Source: Caballeronia sp. dw_276 (GTDB taxonomy: Bacteria > Pseudomonadota > Gammaproteobacteria > Burkholderiales > Burkholderiaceae). Taken from it: a stretch of DNA of 64,000 nt. The notes below the pieces were generated by a model. That model was not told where the DNA came from, did not search any database, and saw nothing but the letters and a program-made list of their open reading frames with translations. Shown piece after piece: positions 1 through 9,875 of the stretch (its first letter is position 1; each line of letters starts with the position of its first letter). Location: contig NZ_JAAVUV010000001.1 of NCBI RefSeq assembly GCF_018449635.1, positions 372,001-436,000 of the forward strand, given 5' to 3'. Made by a program: the position numbers and the translations under genes.

Positions 1-426
1 GCGGCCCGCCGTGGACTCGATGTGCGCTCGACCCTGTTGTTCGTGCTGATCGCAGGCGAAGGTCTCGGCTTGTACTGGTTCTCTCGTGAGACCAGCGTCG
101 GGCTCGCTGTCGTCGCAATGCTCTGCTTCGGCTTGTTCACGCACATGGCGTGCGGCGCGACGTATGCGCTCGTGCCGTTCATCGACCGGAAGGCGCTTGG
201 CGGCGTGGCCGGGATTATCGGCGCAGGCGGGAACGTGGGCGCCGTTGCAGCGGGCTTCCTGATGAAGGGCTTGGGCAACGTCCAGCAAACCCTGGCCATG
301 CTCGGCGTGCTCGTCTCGATCTCCGCACTGTGCGCGCTGGCAGTGCGCTTCAGCACCGAGCACAAGGCACGCGAAGCCGAACTGCGCGCGGATGCATTGG
401 GTATCAACAACAGCATTGCCAACTGA
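1..426 (+). CDS. narK: NarK-type nitrate/nitrite MFS transporter, C-terminal part (partial)
   Basis: The reading frame is open from base 1, so the 5' end lies outside the window; about 141 residues remain. It encodes the last membrane helices of a major facilitator protein. The glycine-rich stretch AGIIGAGGNVGAVAAGF matches the second nitrate signature of the NarK/NasA/Nrt family, which lines the anion path. The gene ends 12 bases before nirB, so it is the upstream member of the nitrate assimilation operon and should import nitrate or nitrite across the inner membrane. Family assignment is firm; whether it prefers nitrate or nitrite cannot be read from this part. Confidence 0.85.
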   Translation, partial: AARRGLDVRSTLLFVLIAGEGLGLYWFSRETSVGLAVVAMLCFGLFTHMACGATYALVPFIDRKALGGVAGIIGAGGNVGAVAAGFLMKGLGNVQQTLAMLGVLVSISALCALAVRFSTEHKAREAELRADALGINNSIAN

Positions 427-438
427 GCGTTCAACATC

Positions 439-2973
439 ATGAAAATCGTCGTCATCGGTCATGGAATGGTGGGGCACAAGCTTCTCGAATGCATCGCTGA
501 GAAAGCGGGGCATGAGCTCGATATCACCGTGCTTTGCGAAGAACCGCGCCCTGCGTATGACCGGGTGCATCTGTCGGAATTTTTCTCCGGCAAGACCGCG
601 CAGGATCTGTCGCTGGTCGAAGCAGGTTTCTTCGAGCGCGAGAACGTACGGCTCGAGCTCAATGCGAAGGCGGTATCGATAGATCGTACGGCACGTACGG
701 TGACCGTATCGAGCGGTGAAGTGCTTGGCTACGACAAGCTCGTGCTCGCGACGGGCTCCTATCCGTTCGTGCCGCCGGTTGCGGGCAGCGACCGGGGCGA
801 CTGCTTTGTGTATCGGACGATCGAAGACCTCGAGGCAATGAAGGAATGCGGCGCGCGTTCGAAAACCGGGACAGTCGTGGGCGGCGGCTTGCTGGGACTC
901 GAATGCGCGAAAGCGTTGCGCGATCTCGGGCTTCAAACGCACGTGGTTGAATTTGCGCCGCGCCTGATGGCCGTGCAAGTCGATGACAGCGGCGCGCGCG
1001 TACTGCGCAGCAAGATCGAAGAGCTTGGCGTGACCGTTCATACGCAGAAGAATACGGTTGCAATCGTTGACGGCGAAGCGGGAACACACCGCATGCAATT
1101 CTCCGACAACACGCATCTCGATACCGACATGATCGTGTTCTCCGCGGGCATTCGTCCGCGCGATGAAATTGCCCGCCTCAGCGGCCTCGAAGTGGGCGCG
1201 CGTGGGGGTATCGTGATCGACGACAACTGCGTGACGAGCGACGAGAACATCTACGCCATCGGCGAATGCGCGTTGTGGCAAGGTCAAGTGTTCGGCCTCG
1301 TCGCGCCGGGCTACGACATGGCGCGCGTGGTCGCGAAGCAATTGCTCGGCGAAGTGCATGCGTTCGCGGGCGCGGACATGAGCACGAAACTCAAGCTCAT
1401 GGGCGTGGACGTAGCGAGCATTGGCGATGCACATGGCAAGACGCCGGGCAGTCGCGCGTACCAGTTCAGCGATGAACGCAAGCAGGTGTACAAGAAGATC
1501 GTCGTCTCCGATTGCGGCAAGTTCCTGCTCGGTGGCGTGATGGTCGGCGACGCGAACGAATACGGCACGTTGCTGCAGATGATGCTGAACCGCATCGAGT
1601 TGCCGGAGTCGCCGGAGTTTCTGATTCTCCCTTCCTCCGATGGTCAGCAGAGGCCGGGTCTTGGCGTCGACGCGCTGCCGGCATCGGCGCAAATCTGCTC
1701 GTGCAATGACGTATCGAAGGGGAAGATTTGCGAAGCCGTATGTGCGGGCGCGATGAGTATCGGCGCATTGAAGTCGGCGACCAAAGCGGGTAGTTCGTGC
1801 GGCGGCTGCGTGCCGCTCGTCACGCAAGTGATGAAGGCCGAGATGAAGAAGCAAGGGCTCGCGGTCAACAATCATTTGTGCGAGCACTTCGCGTTTTCGC
1901 GGCAAGAGCTTTATCACATGGTGCGCGTCGAGCGCATCAGGACCTTTGGCGAATTGCTTGCCAAACATGGCCACGGACTCGGCTGCGATGTCTGCAAGCC
2001 GACGGTCAGCAGCATTCTCGCATCGTGCTGGAACGAGTTTGTGCTGAAGAAGGAACACGCGAGCCTGCAGGATTCGAACGACTACTACCTGGCGAATATT
2101 CAGCGCGACGGCACGTACTCCGTCGTACCGCGCATGGCAGGCGGTGAAGTGACGCCCGACGGTTTGATCGCGGTCGGCCAGGTCGCGAAAAAGTATGGGC
2201 TTTATACCAAGGTGACCGGTGGCGCGCGCGTCGATCTGTTCGGCGCGCGGGTCGAGCAATTGCCTTTCATCTGGGAAGAGCTGATCGCGGCGGGTTTCGA
2301 ATCGGGGCACGCGTATGGCAAGGCGGTGCGTACCGTGAAGTCATGCGTTGGATCGACATGGTGCCGTTTCGGGGTGGGCGATTCGGTTGGCCTGGCCATC
2401 GATATCGAGAACCGCTACAAGGGCCTGCGCGCGCCGCACAAGATCAAATTCGGGGTCTCGGGATGTACCCGGGAATGCGCGGAAGCGCAAGGCAAGGACG
2501 TGGGCATCATCGCGACCGAGAAGGGCTGGAATCTTTATGTGTGCGGCAACGGCGGCATGAAACCGCGACACGCCGAGTTGCTTGCATCGGATCTGGATGC
2601 GGTGACGCTCGTGAAGTATATCGACCGCTTCCTGATGTTTTATGTGCGCACCGCTGATCGACTTCAGCGTACGAGCGTATGGCGCGACAACCTCGAAGGC
2701 GGTCTCGATTACCTGATCGATGTCGTCGTCCATGACAAGCTCGGCCTTGCCCCCGAACTCGAAGCCGAGATGCAGCACGTTGCCGATACCTACGAATGCG
2801 AGTGGAAAAAGGCCGTCACCGATCCGGACACCCGCAGCCGCTTCCGCCATTTCGTGAATAGCGATGCGTCCGATAACAACGTGAGTTTTGTCGAGGAACG
2901 CGGACAGATTCGTCCCGCCACGCCCGCCGAGCGCAAGTTGATCGGCATACCTGTTGTTGTCGAAACTGTTTGA
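439..2973 (+). CDS. nirB: Assimilatory NAD(P)H nitrite reductase large subunit NirB
   Basis: 844 residues, usual length for NirB, which reduces nitrite to ammonium in the cytoplasm. Domains in order: FAD-binding part (GHGMVGHK near residues 8-15), NAD(P)H-binding Rossmann part (VVGGGLLGLE near 146-156), a BFD-like [2Fe-2S] segment with Cys pairs in CSCND and SCGGC, then the ferredoxin half-domain and the siroheme/[4Fe-4S] half. The cluster and siroheme cysteines are visible as SCVGSTWC (C636, C642) and GCTREC (C676, C680). It lies between the transporter and nirD and its stop codon overlaps the possible upstream ATG of nirD by one base. Confidence 0.96.
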   Translation: MKIVVIGHGMVGHKLLECIAEKAGHELDITVLCEEPRPAYDRVHLSEFFSGKTAQDLSLVEAGFFERENVRLELNAKAVSIDRTARTVTVSSGEVLGYDKLVLATGSYPFVPPVAGSDRGDCFVYRTIEDLEAMKECGARSKTGTVVGGGLLGLECAKALRDLGLQTHVVEFAPRLMAVQVDDSGARVLRSKIEELGVTVHTQKNTVAIVDGEAGTHRMQFSDNTHLDTDMIVFSAGIRPRDEIARLSGLEVGARGGIVIDDNCVTSDENIYAIGECALWQGQVFGLVAPGYDMARVVAKQLLGEVHAFAGADMSTKLKLMGVDVASIGDAHGKTPGSRAYQFSDERKQVYKKIVVSDCGKFLLGGVMVGDANEYGTLLQMMLNRIELPESPEFLILPSSDGQQRPGLGVDALPASAQICSCNDVSKGKICEAVCAGAMSIGALKSATKAGSSCGGCVPLVTQVMKAEMKKQGLAVNNHLCEHFAFSRQELYHMVRVERIRTFGELLAKHGHGLGCDVCKPTVSSILASCWNEFVLKKEHASLQDSNDYYLANIQRDGTYSVVPRMAGGEVTPDGLIAVGQVAKKYGLYTKVTGGARVDLFGARVEQLPFIWEELIAAGFESGHAYGKAVRTVKSCVGSTWCRFGVGDSVGLAIDIENRYKGLRAPHKIKFGVSGCTRECAEAQGKDVGIIATEKGWNLYVCGNGGMKPRHAELLASDLDAVTLVKYIDRFLMFYVRTADRLQRTSVWRDNLEGGLDYLIDVVVHDKLGLAPELEAEMQHVADTYECEWKKAVTDPDTRSRFRHFVNSDASDNNVSFVEERGQIRPATPAERKLIGIPVVVETV

Positions 2974-2984
2974 TGGAGAATGTC

Positions 2985-3332
2985 ATGAACATCGATCGAA
3001 TTCCGGCAGCATGGGTGCCCGTATGCGCGCTCAGCGACATCCTGCCGAACACCGGCGTGTGCGCGCTGATCAATGGCGCACAAGTGGCTGTGTTCCATCT
3101 CGCCGATGGCGACGGCGGCGTCTTCGCCATCGACAACTTCGATCCAGGCTCGCAGGCATCCGTACTTTCGCGCGGACTGATCGGCAACCTGGGTGATCGC
3201 ATCGTGGTTGCATCGCCAATCTACAAGCATCACTTCGACTTGCGCACCGGCGAGTGCCTTGAGATTCCCGCGAACTCCGTCAATGCCTTCGCCACGCGTG
3301 TCGAAGATGGACACGTATGGGTTGCGGTCTGA
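2985..3332 (+). CDS. nirD: Nitrite reductase small subunit NirD
   Basis: About 115 residues with a Rieske-like fold that supports NirB. The ATG at 2985 is preferred because GGAGA stands 5-6 bases before it; an ATG at 2973 that overlaps the nirB stop is the alternative. The usual Rieske Cys-His ligand pairs are absent: the region that should hold the second pair reads SPIYKHHFDLRTGE. Loss of the cluster is normal in the NirD family and suggests a structural rather than electron-transfer role. nasA starts 6 bases downstream, so the genes are translated from one message. Confidence 0.93.
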   Translation: MNIDRIPAAWVPVCALSDILPNTGVCALINGAQVAVFHLADGDGGVFAIDNFDPGSQASVLSRGLIGNLGDRIVVASPIYKHHFDLRTGECLEIPANSVNAFATRVEDGHVWVAV

Positions 3333-3338
3333 CTTGAT

Positions 3339-6300
3339 ATGAACGACGGCAGCGTCAAATCTGTTTGCCCGTATTGCGGCGTTGGCTGCGGAATGATCCT
3401 GCACGTCGAGGACGGGCAGGTAGTCAAGATATCGGGCGACAAGGAACACCCCGCCAACTTCGGGCGTCTTTGCACCAAAGGGCAATCCGCGCACGTCGCG
3501 TTGCGCAAGTCGGGCCGCCTTGAAAGTGCATTCATTCGTCACGCGCGCGGCCAGGACCCCGTGCCGCTTCCGATCAACCAGGCGCTGACCGATACCGCTC
3601 GCCGCCTGCGCGCCATACTCGATCAACACGGCCCCGACGCGCTTTCTTTCTACGTGTCCGGCCAGATGTCGATAGAAGCGCAGTATCTCGTCAACAAGCT
3701 CGCAAAAGGGTTTGTGGGTACGAACAACATCGAGTCGAATTCGCGGCTTTGCATGGCGAGCGCGGGCAGCGGCTACAAACTTTCGCTGGGCGCGGACGGA
3801 CCGCCGGGCTCGTATGAGGACATCGATAAAGCCAATGTGTTTTTCGTGATCGGCGCGAACATGGCCGACTGCCATCCGATTCTTTTTTTGCGGATGATGG
3901 ACCGGGTGAAGGCGGGAGCGAAGCTGATCGTGGTCGATCCGCGCCGCAACGCCACCGCCGATAAAGCCGATCTTTTCATGCAGATCAAGCCCGGCACGGA
4001 CCTCGCGTTGCTCAACGGGCTGCTTCATCTGCTGCACGAAAACGGGCATACGGATGCGGGTTTTATCGATGAAGCGACCGAGGGCTGGCACGCGATGCCC
4101 GCCTTTCTTGCGGACTACACGCCTGAGAAAGTAGCCGCGATCACCGGCATTGCCGAAGCCGATATTCGTCGCGCGGCGCAATGGATTGGTGAAGCGCCGG
4201 AATGGATGAGTTGCTGGACGATGGGGCTCAACCAGAGCACGCACGGCACGTGGAACACCAATGCGATCTGCAATCTGCATTTGGCGACGGGCAAGATCTG
4301 TCGTCCGGGCAGTGGCCCGTTTTCACTCACCGGTCAACCCAACGCAATGGGCGGCCGTGAGATGGGCTATATGGGTCCGGGTTTGCCGGGACAGCGCTCG
4401 GTACTCGTCGATGAAGACCGCAAGTTCATCGAGGACCTGTGGCGGATTCCTGAAGGGACGCTCAAGACATCGCTGGGGAACGGCACGGTCGATATGTTCT
4501 CGCGCATGGCCGCCGGCAGTATCAAGGCGTGCTGGATCATCTGCACGAATCCGGTGGCGAGCGTGGCGAATCGCCAGACCGTGATCGCGGGGTTGCAGGC
4601 CGCGGAGCTCGTCATCACGCAGGACGCGTTCCTCGATACCGAGACCAATCGATACGCCGATGTCCTTTTGCCCGGCGCGTTATGGGCCGAAGCAGAAGGC
4701 GTGATGATCAACTCCGAGCGCAACATGACGCTCACGCAAAAGGCCATCGAACCGCCCGGAACGGCCTTGCCCGACTGGCGGATCGTGGCGCAAGTGGCGT
4801 GTGAGATGGGTTTCGCCGATGCGTTCAGGTATGCATCGACTGAAGAGGTTTTTGCGGAGATCGTGCGGACGTCGAACGCGAAGACCGGTTATGACCTTCG
4901 CGGCGCGAGCCATGCACGGCTACGCGAATCGCCGTTGCAATGGCCTGTTGCGGAAGATGCCGAGTCTGATCGGAACCCCGTTCGGTACATCAACAATGGG
5001 GTGCATCAAGCGCTGAAGGTGTCGCCCGGTGGTACTCGTCCGCGCCTGGTGTTTCCGACTGCCAGCGGCAAGGCCATGTTCTTCGCGCGACCGCATGTGC
5101 AGCCCGCCGAGATGCCGGACGCGGAGCGGCCTATCGTGCTGAACACGGGGCGTTTGCAGCACCAGTGGCACACCATGACGAAGACCGGCAAGGTCGCGAT
5201 GCTCAACAAGCTGAATCCCAAACCATTCGTGGAGATTCATCCGGAAGACGCGGCGGCCTTGGGTATCGAATCGAAGGATTCCGTCGAGATCAAATCGCGT
5301 CGCGGCCGCGCGGTCTTGCCCGCCGTTGTGACCGACCGCGTTCGCGCCGGAAATTGTTTTGCGCCCATGCACTGGAACGATGTGTACGGCGACGAGCTGT
5401 GCATCAATGCCGTGACCAACGATGCAATCGATCCCATTTCGCAACAACCCGAATTCAAGTTCTGCGCTGTCGCGCTGAGCCGTGTTGCGCCAGAAGCCAG
5501 CGAAGTCTTTCCCGATACGCGTGATGAATCCACCGATGCTCAAGCCGTCGATCATGCCAGCACCATTCAGGAACCGGACATGTCCCGCCTAAATGACCTC
5601 TCCACGTTGCTCGGCATTCCGGAAACGCCCGCGCCGCAACTCAGCGATGCTGAACGTTTGTACATCGCCGGATTCATGAGCGGGCTGCGTTCTGGCGGAG
5701 GCCAGTCGGCTCCCGGCGTTCCCGTACTGCCCGTCGGGGCACCTTTTGCTCCGCAGACCCGGCTATGGTTCGATGGCCTCCTTGCTGGCATGTTCAGCCG
5801 CACCGAAGTCGCTGTCCCCGATCGAGTCTTGCAATCGGCACATGAACCGGCCGTGCGCATTGTGAGGGCGCGGCCGAAGGTGACGTTGCTGTGGGCATCG
5901 CAGACGGGAAACATCGAGTCGTTGACGGAGCGGTACGCGACACAACTGATGGAGTCTGGCTTCGAGATCCGCACATCGTGCATGGATGATTTTGCGGTAT
6001 CGGGTCTGGAAAAAGCGCAATACGTGTTGCTGATGACCAGCACGTTCGGCGATGGCGATGCGCCCGACAATGGACAAGCTTTCTGGACCGAGCTGCAAGC
6101 CGCGAACGCCCCGCGTCTCGACAATCTGCGTTACGCGGTGCTCGCTTTTGGCGATCGCAACTACGATGCATTCTGCGGTCATGGCCGCAAGCTGGATGCG
6201 CGTTTGCTGGAGCGCGGCGCGAAGCGGCTGGCTGAACGCGTGGATTGCGACGCCGAATATCAACCCGCCGCCGACGCGTGGCTCGAACGGATCGTTGCCC

Positions 6301-7493
6301 GTATCAAAGCGGAAGATGAAGCGCTCTACGCGGTCGCCGCCGATGGAATGATTCCCGCCGTTCTGCCCGGGACGGTTGCCTCGAAGTCGCATCCGGCTGC
6401 ATCGCGGCTCGTCGCGAACTTGCGGCTGAACAAGCAGGGCGCGACGAAGGACACGCGTTATTTCTCGCTTGCGTCGAAGGACTCGGGCCTTGAATACGAA
6501 GTCGGCGATGCATTGGGCGTGTGGCCGAGCAACTGTCCTGAACTCGTCGATGAACTCATCGACTTGAGTCGTCTTTCCCCAGACGCGCCGGTGACGGTCG
6601 CGGGCGCAGGCGAAATGCGTCTAGCCGATGCACTCGGCCGGCATTACGAAATCGCACGGCCGAGCGCCGATGCGTTGGCGTTCATCGCAGCGCGCACGGA
6701 GAACGGCGCATTGAAGGACATGCTCGGAGACGAGCGCAAGGCCGATCTCAAGAAGTGGCTCTGGGGTCAGCAACTGGCGGATGTCTTGCACGAGTTTCCG
6801 GTGAAGCTTTCGGCGAATGAACTGACCGGGATGTTGAAGCGCATGCAGCCGCGCCTGTATTCCATCGCGTCGAGTCCCAAGGCGCATGCCGGCGAGGTGC
6901 ACCTCACGGTATCGGCGGTTCGTTATAACAATGGGCGTCGCCATCGCAAGGGTGTGTCGTCGACCTTTCTTGCCGATCGCGCAGGCGATATCAACGTTCC
7001 CGTGTTCGTGCAAAAGTCCGCGCACTTTCGCCTTCCACGCAACGGCGACGCTCCCATGATCATGGTCGGCCCCGGTACGGGCGTAGCGCCGTTTCGCGGG
7101 TTCCTGCACGAGCGCGAGGCGCGTGGTGACACGGGACGCAACTGGTTGTTTTTTGGCGAGCAGCATTCGGCGACCGATTATTACTACGGCGACGAACTCG
7201 ATGAAATGCGTCGAAAGGGTTTGCTAAGCCGTCTCGATCTTGCATTTTCGCGCGATCAGGCCGACAAGATCTACGTGCAGGACCGGATGCAAGAGCAGGG
7301 CGTGGAGTTGTGGAAATGGCTCGAGGACGGAGCGCATTTCTACGTGTGCGGCGATGCCAGCCGCATGGCGAAGGACGTGGATGCGACGTTGAGATCTGTG
7401 GTGCGCCAGCACGGCGCCATGAGCGACGACAAGGCGCAGGAATATGTGAGCCGCATGATCAAGGAAAAACGCTACGTGCGGGATGTTTATTGA
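3339..7493 (+). CDS. nasA: Assimilatory nitrate reductase fused to CysJ-like FMN/FAD reductase
   Basis: 1384 residues, about 500 longer than a plain NasA. Residues 1-720 are a molybdopterin oxidoreductase: [4Fe-4S] ligands C10, C13, C17 and C45 ([13 protein letters not shown]), the Mo-ligand region NSRLCMASA with C138, and a C-terminal molydopterin dinucleotide-binding part. From about residue 748 ([11 protein letters not shown]) the sequence follows a sulfite-reductase flavoprotein: flavodoxin domain with QTGN at 855-858, FAD motif RLYS, and NADPH motif [10 protein letters not shown] from 1244, ending in an aromatic Tyr. The fusion should pass electrons from NADPH through FAD and FMN to the Mo centre without a separate electron donor. 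It is the last gene of the nitrate operon. Such fusions occur in other Burkholderia relatives. Confidence 0.93.
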   Translation: MNDGSVKSVCPYCGVGCGMILHVEDGQVVKISGDKEHPANFGRLCTKGQSAHVALRKSGRLESAFIRHARGQDPVPLPINQALTDTARRLRAILDQHGPDALSFYVSGQMSIEAQYLVNKLAKGFVGTNNIESNSRLCMASAGSGYKLSLGADGPPGSYEDIDKANVFFVIGANMADCHPILFLRMMDRVKAGAKLIVVDPRRNATADKADLFMQIKPGTDLALLNGLLHLLHENGHTDAGFIDEATEGWHAMPAFLADYTPEKVAAITGIAEADIRRAAQWIGEAPEWMSCWTMGLNQSTHGTWNTNAICNLHLATGKICRPGSGPFSLTGQPNAMGGREMGYMGPGLPGQRSVLVDEDRKFIEDLWRIPEGTLKTSLGNGTVDMFSRMAAGSIKACWIICTNPVASVANRQTVIAGLQAAELVITQDAFLDTETNRYADVLLPGALWAEAEGVMINSERNMTLTQKAIEPPGTALPDWRIVAQVACEMGFADAFRYASTEEVFAEIVRTSNAKTGYDLRGASHARLRESPLQWPVAEDAESDRNPVRYINNGVHQALKVSPGGTRPRLVFPTASGKAMFFARPHVQPAEMPDAERPIVLNTGRLQHQWHTMTKTGKVAMLNKLNPKPFVEIHPEDAAALGIESKDSVEIKSRRGRAVLPAVVTDRVRAGNCFAPMHWNDVYGDELCINAVTNDAIDPISQQPEFKFCAVALSRVAPEASEVFPDTRDESTDAQAVDHASTIQEPDMSRLNDLSTLLGIPETPAPQLSDAERLYIAGFMSGLRSGGGQSAPGVPVLPVGAPFAPQTRLWFDGLLAGMFSRTEVAVPDRVLQSAHEPAVRIVRARPKVTLLWASQTGNIESLTERYATQLMESGFEIRTSCMDDFAVSGLEKAQYVLLMTSTFGDGDAPDNGQAFWTELQAANAPRLDNLRYAVLAFGDRNYDAFCGHGRKLDARLLERGAKRLAERVDCDAEYQPAADAWLERIVARIKAEDEALYAVAADGMIPAVLPGTVASKSHPAASRLVANLRLNKQGATKDTRYFSLASKDSGLEYEVGDALGVWPSNCPELVDELIDLSRLSPDAPVTVAGAGEMRLADALGRHYEIARPSADALAFIAARTENGALKDMLGDERKADLKKWLWGQQLADVLHEFPVKLSANELTGMLKRMQPRLYSIASSPKAHAGEVHLTVSAVRYNNGRRHRKGVSSTFLADRAGDINVPVFVQKSAHFRLPRNGDAPMIMVGPGTGVAPFRGFLHEREARGDTGRNWLFFGEQHSATDYYYGDELDEMRRKGLLSRLDLAFSRDQADKIYVQDRMQEQGVELWKWLEDGAHFYVCGDASRMAKDVDATLRSVVRQHGAMSDDKAQEYVSRMIKEKRYVRDVY

Positions 7494-7532
7494 ACGGGCC
7501 GCCTGCACCGGCAGCGACCCGTCGATGCTCGA

Positions 7533-8258
7533 TCAGCCTTTCGCCAACGCTTCCCGATGCGCCTTCGCAAGCTCGGCCATGCTCGTGAACTTGAAGTCGA
7601 TGCGCGGTTGCTCGCCCGGATTCATTGTCGCGCCAAACCCCTGTTGCGCATGCCGCCTATAAATCCAGCACGACGCCAATCCAAACGCATTCGCCGGCTT
7701 GTGGTCATGAAACAGGCTCTCTGCCGTATGCAGGATCGTATTCTTCTCAATGCCCATCCCGCCTAGCTTGTCCAGCATGTATTCGAAGTTGCGCGGCGAG
7801 GGCTTATACGAACCAATGTCCTCAGCGGTCAGGACGGCATCGAACGCGACCTTGAGCTTCGCGTTGCTATACGCAAAGCTTTCGTTATCGATGTTCGACA
7901 GGATCACCAGCTTGAAATGCTGCTTCAGGTATTGCAGCGACTCCGCAGAATCCTCGAATGCAGGCCAGTGTTGAACGGACTGTCCATATGTCACGCATTC
8001 TTCGCGCGTGACTGGCACATTCCATTCTTCGGCAATCCGCTTGTACACGATGGGCAGCAGGTCGCGATATCGCATTGCCGGCGTATAGAGTTGCTGCGAC
8101 GACTCATGGCGCGCGTGCGCTTCGAGCACCGCGTCGCGCGCAAGCGGATGGCCTGCACGCTCGATCAGCGGCTGCAAGCCATTCATGATCCCGCTTTCCC
8201 AGTCGATGAGCGTGCCGTAGCAATCGAATGTCAGTGCCTTGTAGTCGGTGAGCTTCAT
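7533..8258 (-). CDS. HAD-superfamily hydrolase, haloacid dehalogenase type II-like
   Basis: 241 residues. The N-terminal motif FDCYGTLID holds the nucleophile D12; motif II is seen in VILSNID and the later acidic region near HTAESLFHDH is the motif III/IV area. The length and the WESG segment after motif I fit the type II 2-haloacid dehalogenase branch, but many members are general phosphatases, so the substrate is open. It lies 28 bases after the gabD start side, as the last gene of a minus-strand group (amidohydrolase, MFS, dehydrogenase, HAD) and converges with the nitrate operon. No strong ribosome site precedes the ATG. Confidence 0.85.
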   Translation of the reverse strand: MKLTDYKALTFDCYGTLIDWESGIMNGLQPLIERAGHPLARDAVLEAHARHESSQQLYTPAMRYRDLLPIVYKRIAEEWNVPVTREECVTYGQSVQHWPAFEDSAESLQYLKQHFKLVILSNIDNESFAYSNAKLKVAFDAVLTAEDIGSYKPSPRNFEYMLDKLGGMGIEKNTILHTAESLFHDHKPANAFGLASCWIYRRHAQQGFGATMNPGEQPRIDFKFTSMAELAKAHREALAKG

Positions 8259-8286
8259 AAGAATTTGGCCAATGGAAAATGATCCG

Positions 8287-9759
8287 CTAGTCTAATCCAC
8301 CCTGGCATACGTACTTGATCGAGAGGTAATCGTCCAGGCCATATTTTGAGCCTTCGCGGCCATAACCCGACTCCTTGACACCGCCAAATGGAGCCGCTTC
8401 ACTCGCAAGTGCACCTTCGTTGACGCCTACGATGCCGGCTTCCAATGCACGCGCGACGCGGTCGATACGCTTGACGTCCTGACTATAAAAATACGATGCC
8501 AGCCCGAACGGTGTGTCGTTGGCTGCCTTGATTGCTTCGGCTTCGTCATCGAAACGAAAGAGCGGGACGACCGGACCGAAGGTTTCCTCGGAGCACAGCA
8601 ACATGTCGGAGGTTGCATCCGCTATCACCGTAGGCGCGAAATAATTGGGACCGAGTTCCGGCAGACGTTTGCCGCCCGCGAGGATGCTCGCGCCATGGGA
8701 CTTTGCATCGTCGACGTGGCGCGCAATCTTGTCGAGTGCGCGTGAATTGATCATGGGGCCGATCTGCGCTGCGGGATCGGAAGCGGGCGCGACCTTGAGT
8801 TGCCCGACGCGTTGACTCAGTAAATCCGCGAATTTTGCATAGACGCCCGACTGCACGTACACCCGATTCGGACATACGCAGGTCTGCCCGCCATTGCGGA
8901 ACTTGGCAACGAGCAGGCCGCTGACGGCGGCGTCGAGGTCGGCGTCATCGAAGACAATGAACGGCGCGTTGCCGCCCAACTCAAGCGACAGTTTCTTGAG
9001 CGTGTTCGCGGATTCGCGCGCGAGATACTTTCCGACGGGCGTCGAACCGGTGAAGGTGATCTTGCGCACGCGTGGATCGTCGAGCCAGTCGGCGACCGCC
9101 GGCACGGCTTTTTCCCGCGATGCAGTGATCAGGTTCAGCACGCCCGGCGGCACGCCTGCCTCATGGGCAAGCAGGACCAGTGCGAGCGCGGTCAGCGGCG
9201 TGTCCTCGGCGGGTTTGGCGACGACCGTGCATCCCGCGGCCAGGGCCGGCGCGATCTTGCGGGCGATCATTGCCAGCGGGAAATTCCATGGCGTGATCGC
9301 GGCAACAATGCCAATGGGTTCTTTCACCGCCGTCATGCGCTTGCCGCGTTGCTGCTGCGGAATGATGTCGCCGTAGATGCGCGTGGCTTCGTCGGCAAAC
9401 CATGCAACGTAGGACGCGCCATACGCGACTTCGCCACGGCCCTCGGCAAGCGGCTTGCCTTGTTCGAGCGAGATGAGCGCGCCCAGATCATCCTGATGCG
9501 CGAGGATCAGCGCGTTCCACTTGTGGAGGATCTCCGCGCGTTCTTTCGGCAGCAGGTTGCGCCATGCGGGAAGTGCGCGCGCGGCGGCGTCGGTGGCGGC
9601 GCGTGCATCGTTGGGTCCGCTGTCCGCCACCTCGGTGATGAGTTCGCCAGTTGCCGGATTGGTGACGGCGAATCGGTCACCACTTGAAGAGGCAAGCCAT
9701 TGTCCATCGATGAAATTTTTCGAACGGATCAGTTCCGTCCGTTCCAGAACGAGAGCCAT
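8287..9759 (-). CDS. gabD: NAD(P)-dependent succinate-semialdehyde dehydrogenase-type aldehyde dehydrogenase
   Basis: 490 residues from the ATG at 9759, chosen because AAGGAA stands about 6 bases upstream; an in-frame extension to 9858 has no such site. It is a complete aldehyde dehydrogenase: oxyanion Asn N159 in TPWNF, general base E260 in LELGGNAPF, nucleophile C294 in NGGQTCVCPN, and the C-terminal PFGGVKESGYGREG typical of GabD. It oxidises succinate semialdehyde (or glutarate semialdehyde) to the acid. The neighbouring amidohydrolase and MFS carrier suggest that it may serve a local degradation route rather than the main GABA shunt. Confidence 0.9.
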   Translation of the reverse strand: MALVLERTELIRSKNFIDGQWLASSSGDRFAVTNPATGELITEVADSGPNDARAATDAAARALPAWRNLLPKERAEILHKWNALILAHQDDLGALISLEQGKPLAEGRGEVAYGASYVAWFADEATRIYGDIIPQQQRGKRMTAVKEPIGIVAAITPWNFPLAMIARKIAPALAAGCTVVAKPAEDTPLTALALVLLAHEAGVPPGVLNLITASREKAVPAVADWLDDPRVRKITFTGSTPVGKYLARESANTLKKLSLELGGNAPFIVFDDADLDAAVSGLLVAKFRNGGQTCVCPNRVYVQSGVYAKFADLLSQRVGQLKVAPASDPAAQIGPMINSRALDKIARHVDDAKSHGASILAGGKRLPELGPNYFAPTVIADATSDMLLCSEETFGPVVPLFRFDDEAEAIKAANDTPFGLASYFYSQDVKRIDRVARALEAGIVGVNEGALASEAAPFGGVKESGYGREGSKYGLDDYLSIKYVCQGGLD

Positions 9760-9875
9760 GAGGGATTCCTTTGAAAGACGATTCGCGTAGACGCCAATGC
9801 TAAGTGGAATTGTGGTTGCGGCCATCCTATGAGTCGCAGGATGGCCGCGAGGATTCATCCATCTAAACCTAGCGC

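Noticed and set aside
2790..4280. 496-codon minus-strand frame across nirD and nasA
   Set aside because: Covers three well-supported genes on the other strand and has no recognisable domain.
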